From positions 1 through 23,267 of the forward strand of contig CDMY01000310.1 of the NCBI GenBank assembly GCA_001179505.1: a DNA stretch of 23,267 nt, written 5' to 3'. Position numbers and translations under genes: made by a program. Under the pieces are notes generated by a model. It made no database searches, was not told the DNA's origin, and saw only the letters and a program-made list of their open reading frames with translations. This stretch comes from Vitrella brassicaformis (taxonomy: Eukaryota > Sar > Vitrellaceae). Shown piece by piece: positions 1 through 11,900 of this stretch (its first letter is position 1; each line of letters opens with the position of its first letter).

Positions 1-451
1 CATGTGGGGCAGCGTGTACGCGATTGGGGTCATCGTCTGCTGGGGTGGGTGGGTGGGTGGACGGACGGACGGAAGGCGCACATTACATTGTGTTGGTTGA
101 AGGGGTTTGGTTGCTGTATTGGATGCCGCGCATTGTGTTGTGTTGTCTGTGTGCAGGTTGCAGTATCGGGACGTCGGTTCACCTGTTGGGCCAGTGGGGC
201 GAGACCAAGGTGTGAATGCAGCGCTAACAACACTCCATCACACCACACCACACACAACAGAGTATGCCCGCCACCATGATGCACCTCAGATCACTCACAC
301 ACAGAGACAGACAGACAGACAGACCACACACACACACCTGGCCAGCCCTGCTGGCCGCCTGCCTGCTGACAACTGGGCACTCGTGTGTGTGTGTGTGTGT
401 CAGGTCATCATGGACACGCTCAAGGGTCTGGGGCTGCACCAGGAGCTGTGA
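1..451 (+). CDS. C-terminal end of an unidentified protein (partial, spliced)
   Basis: I do not recognise this gene. The final exons can be assembled as 1-44 (partial), 157-209 and 404-451. The introns are 45-156 and 210-403; both are GT-AG with TG-rich acceptors and the phases agree. The last exon reads VIMDTLKGLGLHQEL and stops with TGA at 449-451. The preceding exon ends HLLGQWGETK just before a GT donor at 210. The 1-44 segment, read in the matching phase, adds a hydrophobic stretch (VYAIGVIVCW) that continues into CSIGTSV. This could be a C-terminal membrane helix followed by a tail of about 25 residues. The 3' two exons are fairly secure. The 1-44 exon is weaker because several GT donors lie within a GGGT repeat. 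The gene starts outside the window. Confidence 0.5.
304..400. repeat. CAGA, CA and GT microsatellites in an intron
   Basis: A GACA run with a CA run lies at 304-337 and a GT run at 383-400. All are inside the last intron of the left-hand gene; the GT run leads directly into the CAG acceptor at 401-403. Confidence 0.85.
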
Positions 452-1101
452 CTGACGCCAACGATACGATCGTCCCACTGACTCTGTACCGTAGAACCCA
501 TCTGGTAGCATATCAGCTAAGCTGGCGGGGGGCGGGAGGGCTCTGTAGGGTAGACTGATTGGGTGCTGAGCGGTCGCTGTGCAGTGCAGTGCAATGTTGT
601 GTGTGGGTGGGTGGACTGACTGACTGACCCTTAAGTCCGTGTTAACATGGGTTTCTTTGCAGCCAGCGGGCATCCATCCTTACCCGGCCACCGTGTGTCA
701 CACGTTCATCCCTCGCAAGGACACAAACAAGAGTGCCGCAATGCAATGCAGCCAGGCCTGCCAGGCCACACACTCAAAAGCCAGACGAGACACGGACCAT
801 CGATTCCACCAAAGGCCACACACTGATGACTGCCTGACTGGCTGACCGACCTGTCTACTTTTCTATCCTTCCACTGACGAGACAAGCTCATCCCTAGCTA
901 TATATTGTGTGAGAGCTGAGTGAGCCACTTGATTAGCTATCGACGACCTTCTCTCTAGCTGTCCTGTCGGTCTCTGTGTCTCTGTCTGCGATCGATAAGC
1001 GTACCACATAAACAAGACAGACACCCCACGCCCCGCCCCGCCCCTGTCCTGGCGCCATCCATCAATCCATCAGTTCAGTCCCATCGCTGGCTGATGGCTT
1101 A
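452..1101. other. Convergent intergenic region, no gene seen
   Basis: This 650-bp stretch lies between the stop codon of the plus-strand gene (449-451) and the stop of the minus-strand giant gene (1102-1104), so it should hold two 3' untranslated regions facing each other. Open frames here are short and low in complexity. An AT-rich patch (agctatatatt, 896-906) stands out against the GC-rich background and could mark a transcript end. A good-looking splice acceptor sits at 641-662 (see findings). No tRNA or other RNA gene was recognised. Confidence 0.6.
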
Positions 1102-2952
1102 TCATTCCTCATTGTCGCCCCAGTCGTTGTTGACGTCGAAGTCCCTGTCGATGGCCGTGCAGTGGGTAATGGCGAACACCAGACGGTCCCTCAGAATCCC
1201 ACTGCTCGAGTACTTGGGCAGCTTCAAGGTGAAGAAACACGTGTCGCTGGTCGGCAGCCTGTCGTCGATGCTGCCTTCGGCCTGCTGGCTCGTCGGGCCG
1301 GAATCCACCTCCATAGCCTCCTCATCGCTGCAGCCAGGCCATACCATGCCAGCCACACCACACCACACCACACCACACCCCACACACGCCATCTACCAGC
1401 ATCTAGCTATCCATCCCATGCATTGTCCGTCCACCCACCTGATAATGCACAGCTCGAACTGGTCGAGTGCGCCCAGCTGTGTCTTTCGCTCGGCCCCGGT
1501 GCTCTCGGACCAGCTGGCGGGCAGCCGGGAGCGGCCCGACACGAACCGCAGGAAGGCCTGACGCTCGAGGGTACTGAACGAACGAAGGATCGACCAAAAC
1601 CACCTGCACACAGAGACACATGGCATGCCACACCACAGCACAGCACACCTTCCACCATTGTCTGTCTGTCTGTCTGTGTGTGTGTTTGTGCCATCCATCG
1701 TACTTGAGCAGTTGTGTCTCTCGATGGCCCCTGTGCGTCGGGCGGATCTTCGTGTTGCGCTGCACGAGACACACACACGCACCCATGCCATGCGTATCTC
1801 CCGCCCCGCCCACATGACAATTCTACGCTCTCACACCGCACCGACCTGCAGCTCGTCAATGTCAATTTGCGGCTCGCCGCACACGAGCTTCTCGAGGTCG
1901 TGAGCAGAGAGCAGCGCCTGCAGCAGGGGGGCCGGCACCATCGACTCGAGCCCGGCGGCCACCAGACGGAAGAGGCCCATGTCCTCTGATGTCTTGAAGG
2001 CCTCAGCCGCCTCCGCCCACTCGGCGGCCGTCTCGCTCGTGACGGCCTGCATCGCACCGCCGGGAAACAACTCCACCAGCTGCCCGCCGTTGTCGACGAC
2101 CGTGAAGGAGAGCCCCTCCCATGGCGGCGGATTGGGAAGAAGGTTGGTCGTTGAAGTGCTGCCCTCCTGGTTGTTGTCATGGTTGCTGCTGCCCGTCTCA
2201 ATGGCACTGCCCTCAGAGGCGCCTGACAGCCGACTCAGGTTTGGCGCCTCTGACATGTCGGTGTCGCCCGATAATGGCGGTGGACTGCTCGCGGCGATCT
2301 TGACGCGCTCGATGAGCTGAGCCGTGAGGTAGTCGGATTGGGCGACGTCGTGCAGTGTGGCTTTCTCGCCGCAGAGGGTCTTCCAGAGCGCCGAGCAGAG
2401 AGTGAGGTTGAGGGGGCTGCGTGTGAGCATAGCAATGCCCATCAGCTTGCCGAGGCCGAAGAGCATCACACCGAGCACATTGCGATAGCACCCGATCGCC
2501 AGCGTGTCGCCCCTCCTTCTGCCGCCCCCGGCAGACGCCCTCACCCCCTCACACACCACACTCGCCAAGTGCGCCAGGACGAAGTCACTGCTGCAGCCGT
2601 TAACGGTGTCGTCCTCCTGCTTGCTGCCGAATTGTGTGTGGAACTGCCTAAGGTGGGGAAAGGTCTCGTTGAGGCGCTTGCCGACTTGGGGATTGAGCAC
2701 CCGTATCTCTCGGCTGGAGCCCACGGCGTCCCGTGCGTTGGCCGAGTCGATGAAGAGCGGGAACTGACTGGAACTCCCACCACACACGTCGTCACACACT
2801 GACCGCAGCGCAGGCAGCCACACACACAGACAGACAGGTGTGTGGGGAGGGATGGGAGGCGGTGGCTCAATTGATTACCTACCGTGGGAGATGACTTCAG
2901 AGTACGGTCCGCCTAGGTCAGAGGCCATCTCGCCCCTCAGCTGCACTTTGAA
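1102..2952 (-). other. HECT catalytic domain (residues ~5530-6018)
   Basis: The domain is spread over the last five exons. The N-lobe opens with FKVQLRGE then DLGGPYSEV, the usual HECT entry motif of large HERC proteins. It continues through PLFIDSANARD, the helix motif GKLMGIAMLTRSPLNL, FTVVDNGGQLVELFPGG (the 'DGREVELVPGG'-like strand) and LEKLVCGEPQIDIDEL. The C-lobe follows with WFWSILRSFSTLERQAFLRF, SGRSRLP, and the active-site loop LPTSDTCFF. The catalytic Cys is residue 5974 (codon 1237-1239). The TCFF loop, the following LPKYSS and the tail AITHCTAIDRD are like HERC2. All landmarks of an active HECT fold are present, so activity is expected but not shown. Confidence 0.95.
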
Positions 2953-5900
2953 GGCGTGTGTGCGGCCGAGATGGTCCAGTGGGTGCACCGACTCGGCCAA
3001 ACCGCCGCTCACCTGCGCCCACAGCGACTGAACACACAAACACCGTCACACACACAGACAGACAGACAGACAGAGATGGATGTGTGGCTTGTGGTGTGCT
3101 GATCGGTCTGGTGGGGGGATGGGGTGGTTGGGCACCTGTCTGAGTGTGTCATCGGTGGGCAGGTCCCGGCTGTCTGCGTCAGTCGTCGCACCGACATGGC
3201 CCGCTGTCCGGCACACAGTCAAGACTTTGTCGCCTGCACACAACACAACCACACACCAGAGAGAGCTACCACTTGTGTGTGTGTGGCTGGCAGGCTGGCT
3301 GACCGGTGTCGGGGCACTGGTGCAGCCAGGTCTTGTTCTTGCGTGTGTCGGTGATGGTGCCGTCGAGCCTCATCGCATGTGCCAGCACATCGCTCGCATA
3401 CACACCGCACAGCAGGGGGTCCGCCGCACTCATGTGGGCGTACGGCTGCCACAGAGACTGCACTCACCAAGCCAACACACACACACACACAGAGAAGAGA
3501 GGGAGACATGTGCCGCGGGTTTGCTCTGTGCTGTGTTGTGTTGTGTGTATGTGTGTTGGTATTCTGACCTCAGCGCTGAGGAGAGCCGTCTTGGTCCGCC
3601 TGCAGGGCCCCCAGTTACAGAACACACACACACACACACAGATCCATCCCCCCATAGGAAATAGACACGTACACTCCTTCCCTCCCCCCCTCCGTCTCAC
3701 CAGAACAGGAAGTGTTTGGCGCCGGCCACCATCTCGAGCAAATCGACCCAACCGCCGCCCCCACCACCGTCATAGACCTCATTGCGGTCCCCACCCCCAC
3801 CAGACACCCCATTGCAGCCCCACTCGGTCCGCCCCACCCTGCTGCACCCCTCGTGGTATGGCCCGCCGCCCCTCTCGCACACCTCCAGCAGCTCACGCAC
3901 GACGGCCGTGTCGGTGTGGCCCAGGGCCACGGCACACGACGCCTGCAGTAGGGGGGCGGGACTCGTGTGTGGGGTGGGGCCGTGGTCGATGGACTGCGAC
4001 TGGCAGCGGGCCGTCAGGAGGGGGGCGGCGAAAGCGACAGACCGGTTGATGTCTGCAGGCAGACAGATACGAACAGACACACACAACAGACAGACAGACA
4101 GACAGACAGGATGACTTTACGACCTTTAGCTACATTGTGTGTGTGTAGGTCCCCCCACGCACGTGCGATGATCCTGATGCGTGTGTCGAGGAAGTCGGTC
4201 ACCGAGCCTGCCTCGACGAGCCGTCTCCTCTTGCTGCCCGGCCCATAGCCGCCTCCCACTTGCCTCATGAGTGCGACGATGGCCGCCAGCCGGGCGCACA
4301 CGTCAGTGTCTCGTGTCGCCCACCTGATGCCCTCCTCGCCTGTGCCGCGCCACCTGCCCACGAGCATCAGCTGCTCGATGGCCGCCAATACCACCATCTC
4401 GAGAGCACCTAGCGGCTGGATCTCGCCATACAGCCTGACGGCATCTGCACTCCGGTCAGGTGAGCTGACTGGTGTGTCTGTCGCCGCCGCCGCTGCTGCT
4501 GCTGGGGTGGGCCCTGGCTCTTCTCCATCATCATCTTTGGTGGCGGCCTTGCCTTTGGTCGATGACGCCCGTCGTCGCTTGTTGTGGCCCATGGCTTTGA
4601 TGAGCTTGACAGCCACGTTGTGAGCGCGCCGCTTGAGGGTGTCGAGTGACCTGCTGTACGCCTCTGTGTCCTGCCACAAGACACACCTGTCCCCCGCCCC
4701 CCCGCCGGCCGACGACTCCATCGTGCCGCTCCGCGCCGAGTGGTACTCCTCGGTCTCGTCATCGTCATCCTCCTCCTCCTCGCTGCCCTCGCTCCCGTCG
4801 TCGCTGTGGTCCCCGTCTGAGTCGGACTCGCTGCTCGGGGGCTCCGATCCCCTCTCTCTGGCTCGTAACACTCTGGCCTCATCAGCACTGTCGCTGACGA
4901 TTTCCACAAGCTCGCCATCGCCATCTTCATCGTCTTCGTCTTCGTCGCTGCTGTCGTCTTCGCTGCCCGACACGGACGGCACTCGTGGCTGAGGTTGGGG
5001 TGGCCGATCCAGCAGCGGGATGTCGGGCTCTTCACCGCCATGGTGGAGGGAGATGAGCATGAGAGCAGCCTGCTCAATGGCCAGCTTCTCGCTGGGCGTT
5101 TCTTCGGCATCCCACTCGCCATCCGCCGTGTCCTTGGTCGAAATGGCGGTCAGTTGCCGCTGCTCGCTCTCCATCTGTGCCTTGTAGCGGCGCATGTGGC
5201 TGTCGACCGATGCTGCCGCTGTTACCCTGTCTGCCGCACGGTGGGCCTGGTGCGCTTGTTGGGCCGTCTCGTCAGCCAGGGTCAGCAGTCGGCGGATGAT
5301 GGCCTGGCCGGCAGACTCGGAGAGCTGGGTGAACGAGGCGGCCCTGTGTCGGTTGGCCATCCTCTTTGCTGACGGTGGCTTCTTGCCATTGTTCTTCTTC
5401 TTGTCCGCCTTGCTCGAGTCGAGGTTCTCCGCCTGGCAGTCCTCCAGCGCCTGCACAAGCAGAGAGTCCGACCACGGCAGCTGCTGCAGCCGATAAGCCG
5501 CCAACTGGTCGGCCGTGCTGCGCTTGTCGGGGAGTGTTTCCTTCCACTCTTTGATGGCCGAGATGCTCTCCACCGCCTCACTGACGCGATATGGGGTCAT
5601 GCGGATCGCGGCCAGATCGACGCCGAATCCCCACAGCTGTCGCGGCTCCCACTGCACCTGCTCGCTCCTCTGCCGCTGGATGACACGTGACGGCACTGGC
5701 GGGGGAAGGACACGCACGTCCCCCGCCTGGGGGACGGGGCACGGCAGTGTGCTCTTGTCGGCGACACGGGGAGGGGTGTGTGAGTGGGGGTCTGAGGTGG
5801 ACCGGCGGGCAGGCACCACCTGCTGGCTGGACTGGGGGGTCGTGTGGGAGGGGGGGCCGGGGCTGGTGATCGACCGAGGTGGCACGCTGCATCGCATCCA

Positions 5901-8900
5901 GCAATGAGCAGACAAGAACAGACAGGCACGGTCGATTCGTTGCTCTCTCTTTCTCGCGCGCACGTGTGTGTGTGTGTGTCTTTGTGTGTGTGCTCACTTG
6001 GCTTGCTCATCGTGCCCAGCGGGCGCTGCGGGTGGAGGGGGCAAAAGCACCTCCGCATGTGTGATGGGCGCTGGAGGTGTCGACAGCGTCTCGAGTCGGG
6101 TCATGATGTCGATACCGTGGCCGGAGAGATCCGCCACGCCAACCTTCCTGTGTGGTATCCAGCCCTTGGCGGCATCCACCTGGTCGATCCGCACACTTGC
6201 ACCCACATCGCCTGGACACACACATGCGCACCGCACACGACCATAGTCAATACACGCGCCGCGCCGCGCCCATGTCATCATTTCAGTCATCTTTCGAGCA
6301 CAGGTCAACTCACTCACCGAGGGCTGCGGCGGGGATGAGGGGCACGGTCCAGGGCACTCCTCGTCGGCCGTCGGTGGCTGTGTTGCTGGCGGTGGCGGTT
6401 GTGTTGGCCAGCTTGAGTGTGGCCACGAGCCCGTCACACGTCAACAGCCGCAGCTCCGAAGCAGGCAGGTCCACTTGAAGCATAAACGTCACCTCGTGGG
6501 CCCTGCAGAGCCCACACACATGCGCATCACATCCATATAGACCCCCTCGCCCCCTCGACCTTGATTGCACTCGTCCACTCACTTACTTGTCGATCTGCCT
6601 GGCTGCTCTGGTCTCGTGTCTTTGTCTCTGTGCAGGCGGCGCCGGGGGCAGCTCGGCGAAGAGCGTGTCGAGACCCATGCCGCCGTTCTCATTCGAGTCG
6701 CCTGACCCGGCCCTCACTGCGACGGGCCGGTCATTCGTCGTCTCTGGTATGTGGAGGGGCGGGGCGTCCCCGATGCGGTCGCTCTTGGCGTCGGTCGTGA
6801 GGAGCGGGTGGCTGGCGGTGCCGATGGCGGGCTGCGGGCCGATGAGCGAGCAGACCTCCTTCATGGCCGAGTATGGGTAAAGGGGCGGGGACTTGTCGCA
6901 TATGGGGTCGGTGGCGGGCCAGGTGAGCAGGGTGTGCGGGGGTGCCAGGGGCGGCGAAACCACGGCGATCACCTCGTAGCCGTCGTCATCTGCCGTGGCT
7001 GCTGACACCTGCCTCTCGTCCGCCCTCTCACCAGCAGCAGCGGAGAAGACCCCGCCCTCAGCGACACCACCACTGGGCGATGCCTCACCAGCCAGATTCA
7101 CCTCACTAGGGGTCTGTCCCTCGACGGTGCCGAGGGGGGAGGGGTGGTCATTCTCTTGTTGGGTGAAGGGGCAATAGTCCAGCGACCACCCGGCCGCCGA
7201 CCAGCTCACACTGACGTAGAAGCCCGCCCGCATCCGCCGATCGGTGAGGGGGGTGCCGACGTCGTCCGCCGTCATGACGCCCAGCGACACCATCGTGGAA
7301 GCATGGCCCGTCATTGAAGCCACATCGCCGCGCCCAGGTGTAGGCGGCCCCGCGCTGCGAGGCTGCAGCTCTTGATCGAAGAGCCTGCCCCAGCCCACTG
7401 TGACGCGGCGAGGGTTGGTCTCTCCCCCTCCAGCGGCACCGGTGGGGTCTGCTGTAAGGGGGCGAAGGGCCTTGTGTGCGCTGTGTTGCCTGCTGCTGTC
7501 GATGAAGGCATCTTTAAGGCGGACGGTGAAGGTGATTTTGTTGATGTCGGCTGTGAAGAAGACGTTGCTGACGGCGATGGGGTAGAAGGGTACCTGCGTG
7601 GTGCGGTGGGCCTCATGGTCGGGGTGCTGGTCGTCGCCGTCTGGGCCGCACAGAGGGGTCGGCTCGTCGATCACCGTCGAGATTTCGTGTCGTGACTGCT
7701 GGCGCAGATTGCTGAGGAATATGATGCCTTCCATGACCTTGGCCGGGTCGCTGCTCCGGATGCCGTAAAGGCGGCTACACACACACAGACGACACACACG
7801 CACGGAATTTGTCCCCTGTGGCTTGGCCATTCACTTACTATTCACTCCCTCAGTCACTCAATCACTCACCAATGCGCTTGCTCGCCCTCCTCAAGGGCAG
7901 CCAAGAACACCCCTTCCGGCAGCTGTGCGTGTCTTAGCACGCCAGATACAGCGCCCTGCGGCATGGCGAGATACACCGTCGACCAGAGTGGCTCCCGTGA
8001 CGCCCGCGCGGCCGCCGTCAGCACCAACTGCAGGTCAGCGAGCCTCGCCTGCATGCTCTCCCCACCGTGGATCAGAAGACACGCATATGGGTCAGAGCCG
8101 CCGTGCAGCTCCTGCGCCTTCCGGACGGCCCTCGTGCAGGGCGCTAGGCGCCTGTCCACCACAAAGTGCGACGACACCAGTCGACACACGACGTACCGCG
8201 ACCTAGGGAAGCCGCCGGCGTTGGCCGTGATCCACTGAAAGTACTTGCGCAACGCGTCGCCGGCCGTGGCCTTGAGCACCAGCATGAGGGTGTCGGCCTC
8301 GTTCTCCTTGACCCATTGCGCTGCCGTGTCGTCGTTGTCGTCATAGTCGACGGGCACGGGTGGCGGGAATGGCGGCGGTGGCCCCCAGCTGTCGTCGGCA
8401 TCTTCTGTGCCGGTGTCGGGGTATGTGGGCGCCGCGGCCCCCTGGCTGATCATGTCCTCGATCAGCTTCCGCGTCTCCTCATCCATCGCTTCCAACACCT
8501 CGGCACTCACGAACCCGTCGGCAGCGGAGTGCTGCTGCTGCTGCTGCTGGGCTGTCGCGGCTGCTGCTGACGACGACGGTTGTGATGGCGGCTGGGGCGC
8601 ATTCTGTTGTCCCGCCGTGCTGTGGATGAGCTGGTCGATGACGTGCTCTGGCCAGTCGACCATCTTGAGAGGGGAATTGTCTTGTGACTCGCCCAGCCTC
8701 TCCCTCCCGAACATCTGGCTGAGGGGCGCCGGCGCAGTCCGACGGGTCCAGTCGTCAGTGTCCTCAATACCGTCGCTGTGTTGGCCACTCTGATTGTCTG
8801 TCATCAGGGTCGGGCTGCCACCGACGTACGGGAGCGAGGGCAGACCCACCGGTGCGGGGCTGCCCTCACTCGCCTGCTTATTCGACGCAGACACCTCACC

Positions 8901-11900
8901 CTCCGCTCCATCCTCCTGCTGCTGCTGTTGCTGCTCTCCCGGCGACCGTGACTCTTGCGGCGGCGGCTCCTGCTCAGTCGCGGTCTCAAGCTCCTCTGCA
9001 GCTGGTGCCTCCTCGGCTGGTGGTGGCTGCCGCGGGTCGCCTGTGACCTCCCACATGGCTGTGCCGGTCTTGCCGAAGCCACTGGCCGCACACATGAGCA
9101 GCACCCACCTATCGTCCGTTAACTGAGTGTGCGTCTTCTTGCTGCTGCCGTTGCTGCTGTCGACGGCTTGGTCCTTGACGCGCCCTCTGGCCCAGACAGT
9201 GAGCAGCTGGTTGGGGAGGATGTGGGTGTCACGGGAGAGATCCACATCGACCACCGAGGTGCCGGGGAGCTCCCGCAGACACACAATGCACTCGGGCATG
9301 CTGGTGGGAGTGCTCTTGTCGTCGTTGTTGGTGTTGGTGTCCCTGTCCCCGCTGCAGTTGATGGGCATCGGTGCGTCTCGGTATGAGTAGCTGTCGATGG
9401 AGGCGTATGGGTGTGGCGAGTGGATCTTGCCGTACATGCGCAGCCGGCTTCTCACGTGGCAATCGAACTCACCACCTCAAATCAACACATCAAGGAAGGA
9501 ACCAAGGAAGCCAACAAAGGTAGGTCTGCCTGTCCGCCCAGCCCAGCCCTGTACGTGTCTTGTGGCTCTCTCTCTAACTTACAGATGGCTTGGCAGTGCG
9601 TCGCGGCGTCGAGCTCGTGTCTTCTCGAGAAGGCAGCCCCCTCAGGCACCGGCCGGCAGTCACCAGATCCCACACACACCTGCAAATGCCACAACACAAC
9701 GACGTCACACACGGGTCACATCACATCACAGCACTCTCTGTGCAGCACAGACTCCCCCCGCGCAAGGCACCTTGCGAATGCTCTTGAGGACGGCGAGTGA
9801 CTGCATCATGAGCACAGCAAGGTTGTTGGAGCCAGATGCCGTGACATCCTCCCCCTTGACGCCCCTTGCCACCGTCAGCAAGAGCGACAGCTGCTCGCCG
9901 GGCACCTTGTCGCTGAGGGCGGCCATGACGCTCATGACGGCCTCGAGCAGCGGCGGGCAGTGGCGGAGGGGGCCCGTTGTCTGTGAGCCAGCACTGCTGT
10001 CTTCCTCACTGCCGCCAGCAATGCGGAAACACGACGCGAAAGAACACAGCTGCGCGAAGATGAAGCACCAGGCGGGCTCCGTGATGGTCTCATGGTCATT
10101 CTCCAGCGACAGGTACGCCTCGAACACAGTGCGGATCAGCCGCAGGATCCTGAGGGGGGACGGGTGGCCGCCATGTGCTTTGGCCCGTGCCAGCAGACCC
10201 AGGAGGGATGTCAGCAGCGTGGGCGTGAGCAGCTGGCAGCGGATTGTTGCCGGCACTGATGAGGCCGCGATGAGGGAGTCCACCAGCCACTCGATAAAGG
10301 CCAGGTTGAGCGTCGGCTCGTAGCAGAAGAAGCCATCTGCACAGCACAGAGGGAAGAGGGAAAGGTAAGGTGCCTTCACGTGTCGTGGACCGGGGTTGCT
10401 TTCACCTTTGTCAGCCCGTTTGTCGTAGAAGGGCGTTTGGTTGTAGGCCTGGAGCAGCTGCTCCTTGGTAGCAAAGTCGATGGACATCTCCCAGGCGGAA
10501 ACGGCCTCTCCCGTCTTGCTGAGGGCCAGCTCCACGTTAAGGTCGTTGCCAACGATGACCAATGGCCTGTCGGCGTCAGTGGGGCCCCGCATGTTGTGCC
10601 AGCACCCCATCCCGCCGCCGCGGTACACACGACACCGATCGCCCTCCCTCGTGGTGCTGCCGGTGACCGTCACAGACAGACCCATGCCCCACACGTGATG
10701 CTCGGCCGCGGCCGGTGGCAATTCTGCTGATGGTGATGATGCCGGCTGCGGCTGCGGCTGCGGCTGCTGGTGGTCTGGTTGCTCGCTAGACCCGGCCGTC
10801 TTTGCTGGAGCCGGGTGGCTCATATCTGGACGCCTGAAAGCCCGGATAACATCCCCAACTGTGCGGATGGGTGGGGGCCTGGCCATGAGCAACTGTGCGG
10901 GAAAGATGGCCACATGGTGGGGATGGGCGCTGCCGTCCGCAGATGGACGGCCGAAGATGGTTATCGACCCAACACCAGACACCAGGGGCTGCTGCTGCGA
11001 TAGGTCCTTCCCCTCCGCCCCCAGCTGCTGCTGCCGCTGCCGCTGTTCCACGCTCAGCGGCGTGTGGTTGATGCTCGAACGAAACCCCGCGTCGCTCTCA
11101 TCCCCTACTGGCCTCAGGAAATCCGCGCGCACCTTGGCGTTGTTGTCGGCCCTGGGGTACCTCTCCTCAAGTGCGTCGATCTGCCGCACCGTCAGCTCCA
11201 TCCCCACGAGATGCAGCTTGGACAGAGCGCGCAGCTCGGTGATGAAGGAGTGGCTTTGGGTGGCCATGGCTGTCACGAGCTGCGCGGCGCGGTGTGCGAT
11301 GGACGGGCGGGACCGCACGCAGTCGTAAAGGAAGAATAGAGTGCGGGAGGGGGTGGCGAGGGCGCGTGTGGGGTCGGAGAGGTAGAGCGTCAGCAGGAGA
11401 TTCTGCGCCAGGAGGGACGCCTCCGTCTGCTCACATCACATGAGGGAGGGACGACGCGCGCTAGGTGTTTGGTGAGTGTCGTGTCGTGAGGGGATTGGTA
11501 TGTTCTATTCTCGGTAAGTACACTCACTCGGTAGACGTGTAGCAGTTCCTCGGTGAGTGGCTCTTGCTGCGCACGGATTTCCCTCTTGAGCTTGGCACGC
11601 TCGTCGTCCGTCACCAGCGGCACCGCCACCACCGTGTCGAGCCGAGATACGGCCTCCTTCTGCACACACAACACAACCCACACACGAACATGACATGGAA
11701 TGCATTGGGTGCGCTAAGCTTATGGGTGTCTGTCTGTCTGTGTGTGTGTGTGTGTGTGTGTACTTTGAGGATGGCCTTCCTCCTGGCGTAGCACTTGTCA
11801 CAGAGGTCGAAGTCACACGCTTCGCAGCGGTACCTGACAAACACACATCAGTAGATATGTGTGTGTGTGTGTGCGTGAATGATCGTCGCATTCACCACCT

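Noticed and set aside
639-845. Small plus-strand open frame of 68 codons
   Set aside because: Composition is repeat-like, it starts inside a probable acceptor tract, and no motif was seen.
1355-1385. Short CACCACACCA direct repeats, considered as a CRISPR-like array
   Set aside because: They are a simple microsatellite in an intron of a eukaryotic gene, without spacers.
9058-9098. Walker A-like string AASGFGKT in exon 16
   Set aside because: It fits the loose P-loop pattern, but there is no Walker B, no NTPase fold around it, and the flanks (RWVLLMC, TAMWEV) look like beta strands.
9265-9302. RING-like start PECIVCLREL in exon 16
   Set aside because: No further Cys/His pairs follow within RING distance, so a zinc-binding RING is not supported.
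9397-10323. 308-codon plus-strand open frame
   Set aside because: It runs opposite exons 14, 15 and 16 of the giant gene and crosses three minus-strand introns; its sequence is Ser/Arg-rich shadow sequence with no recognisable motif.
11390-11683. Open frame reading through the exon 12 donor on the minus strand
   Set aside because: The GTGAGT donor at 11527 and the phase match with exon 13 (11426) show that the read-through part is intron.
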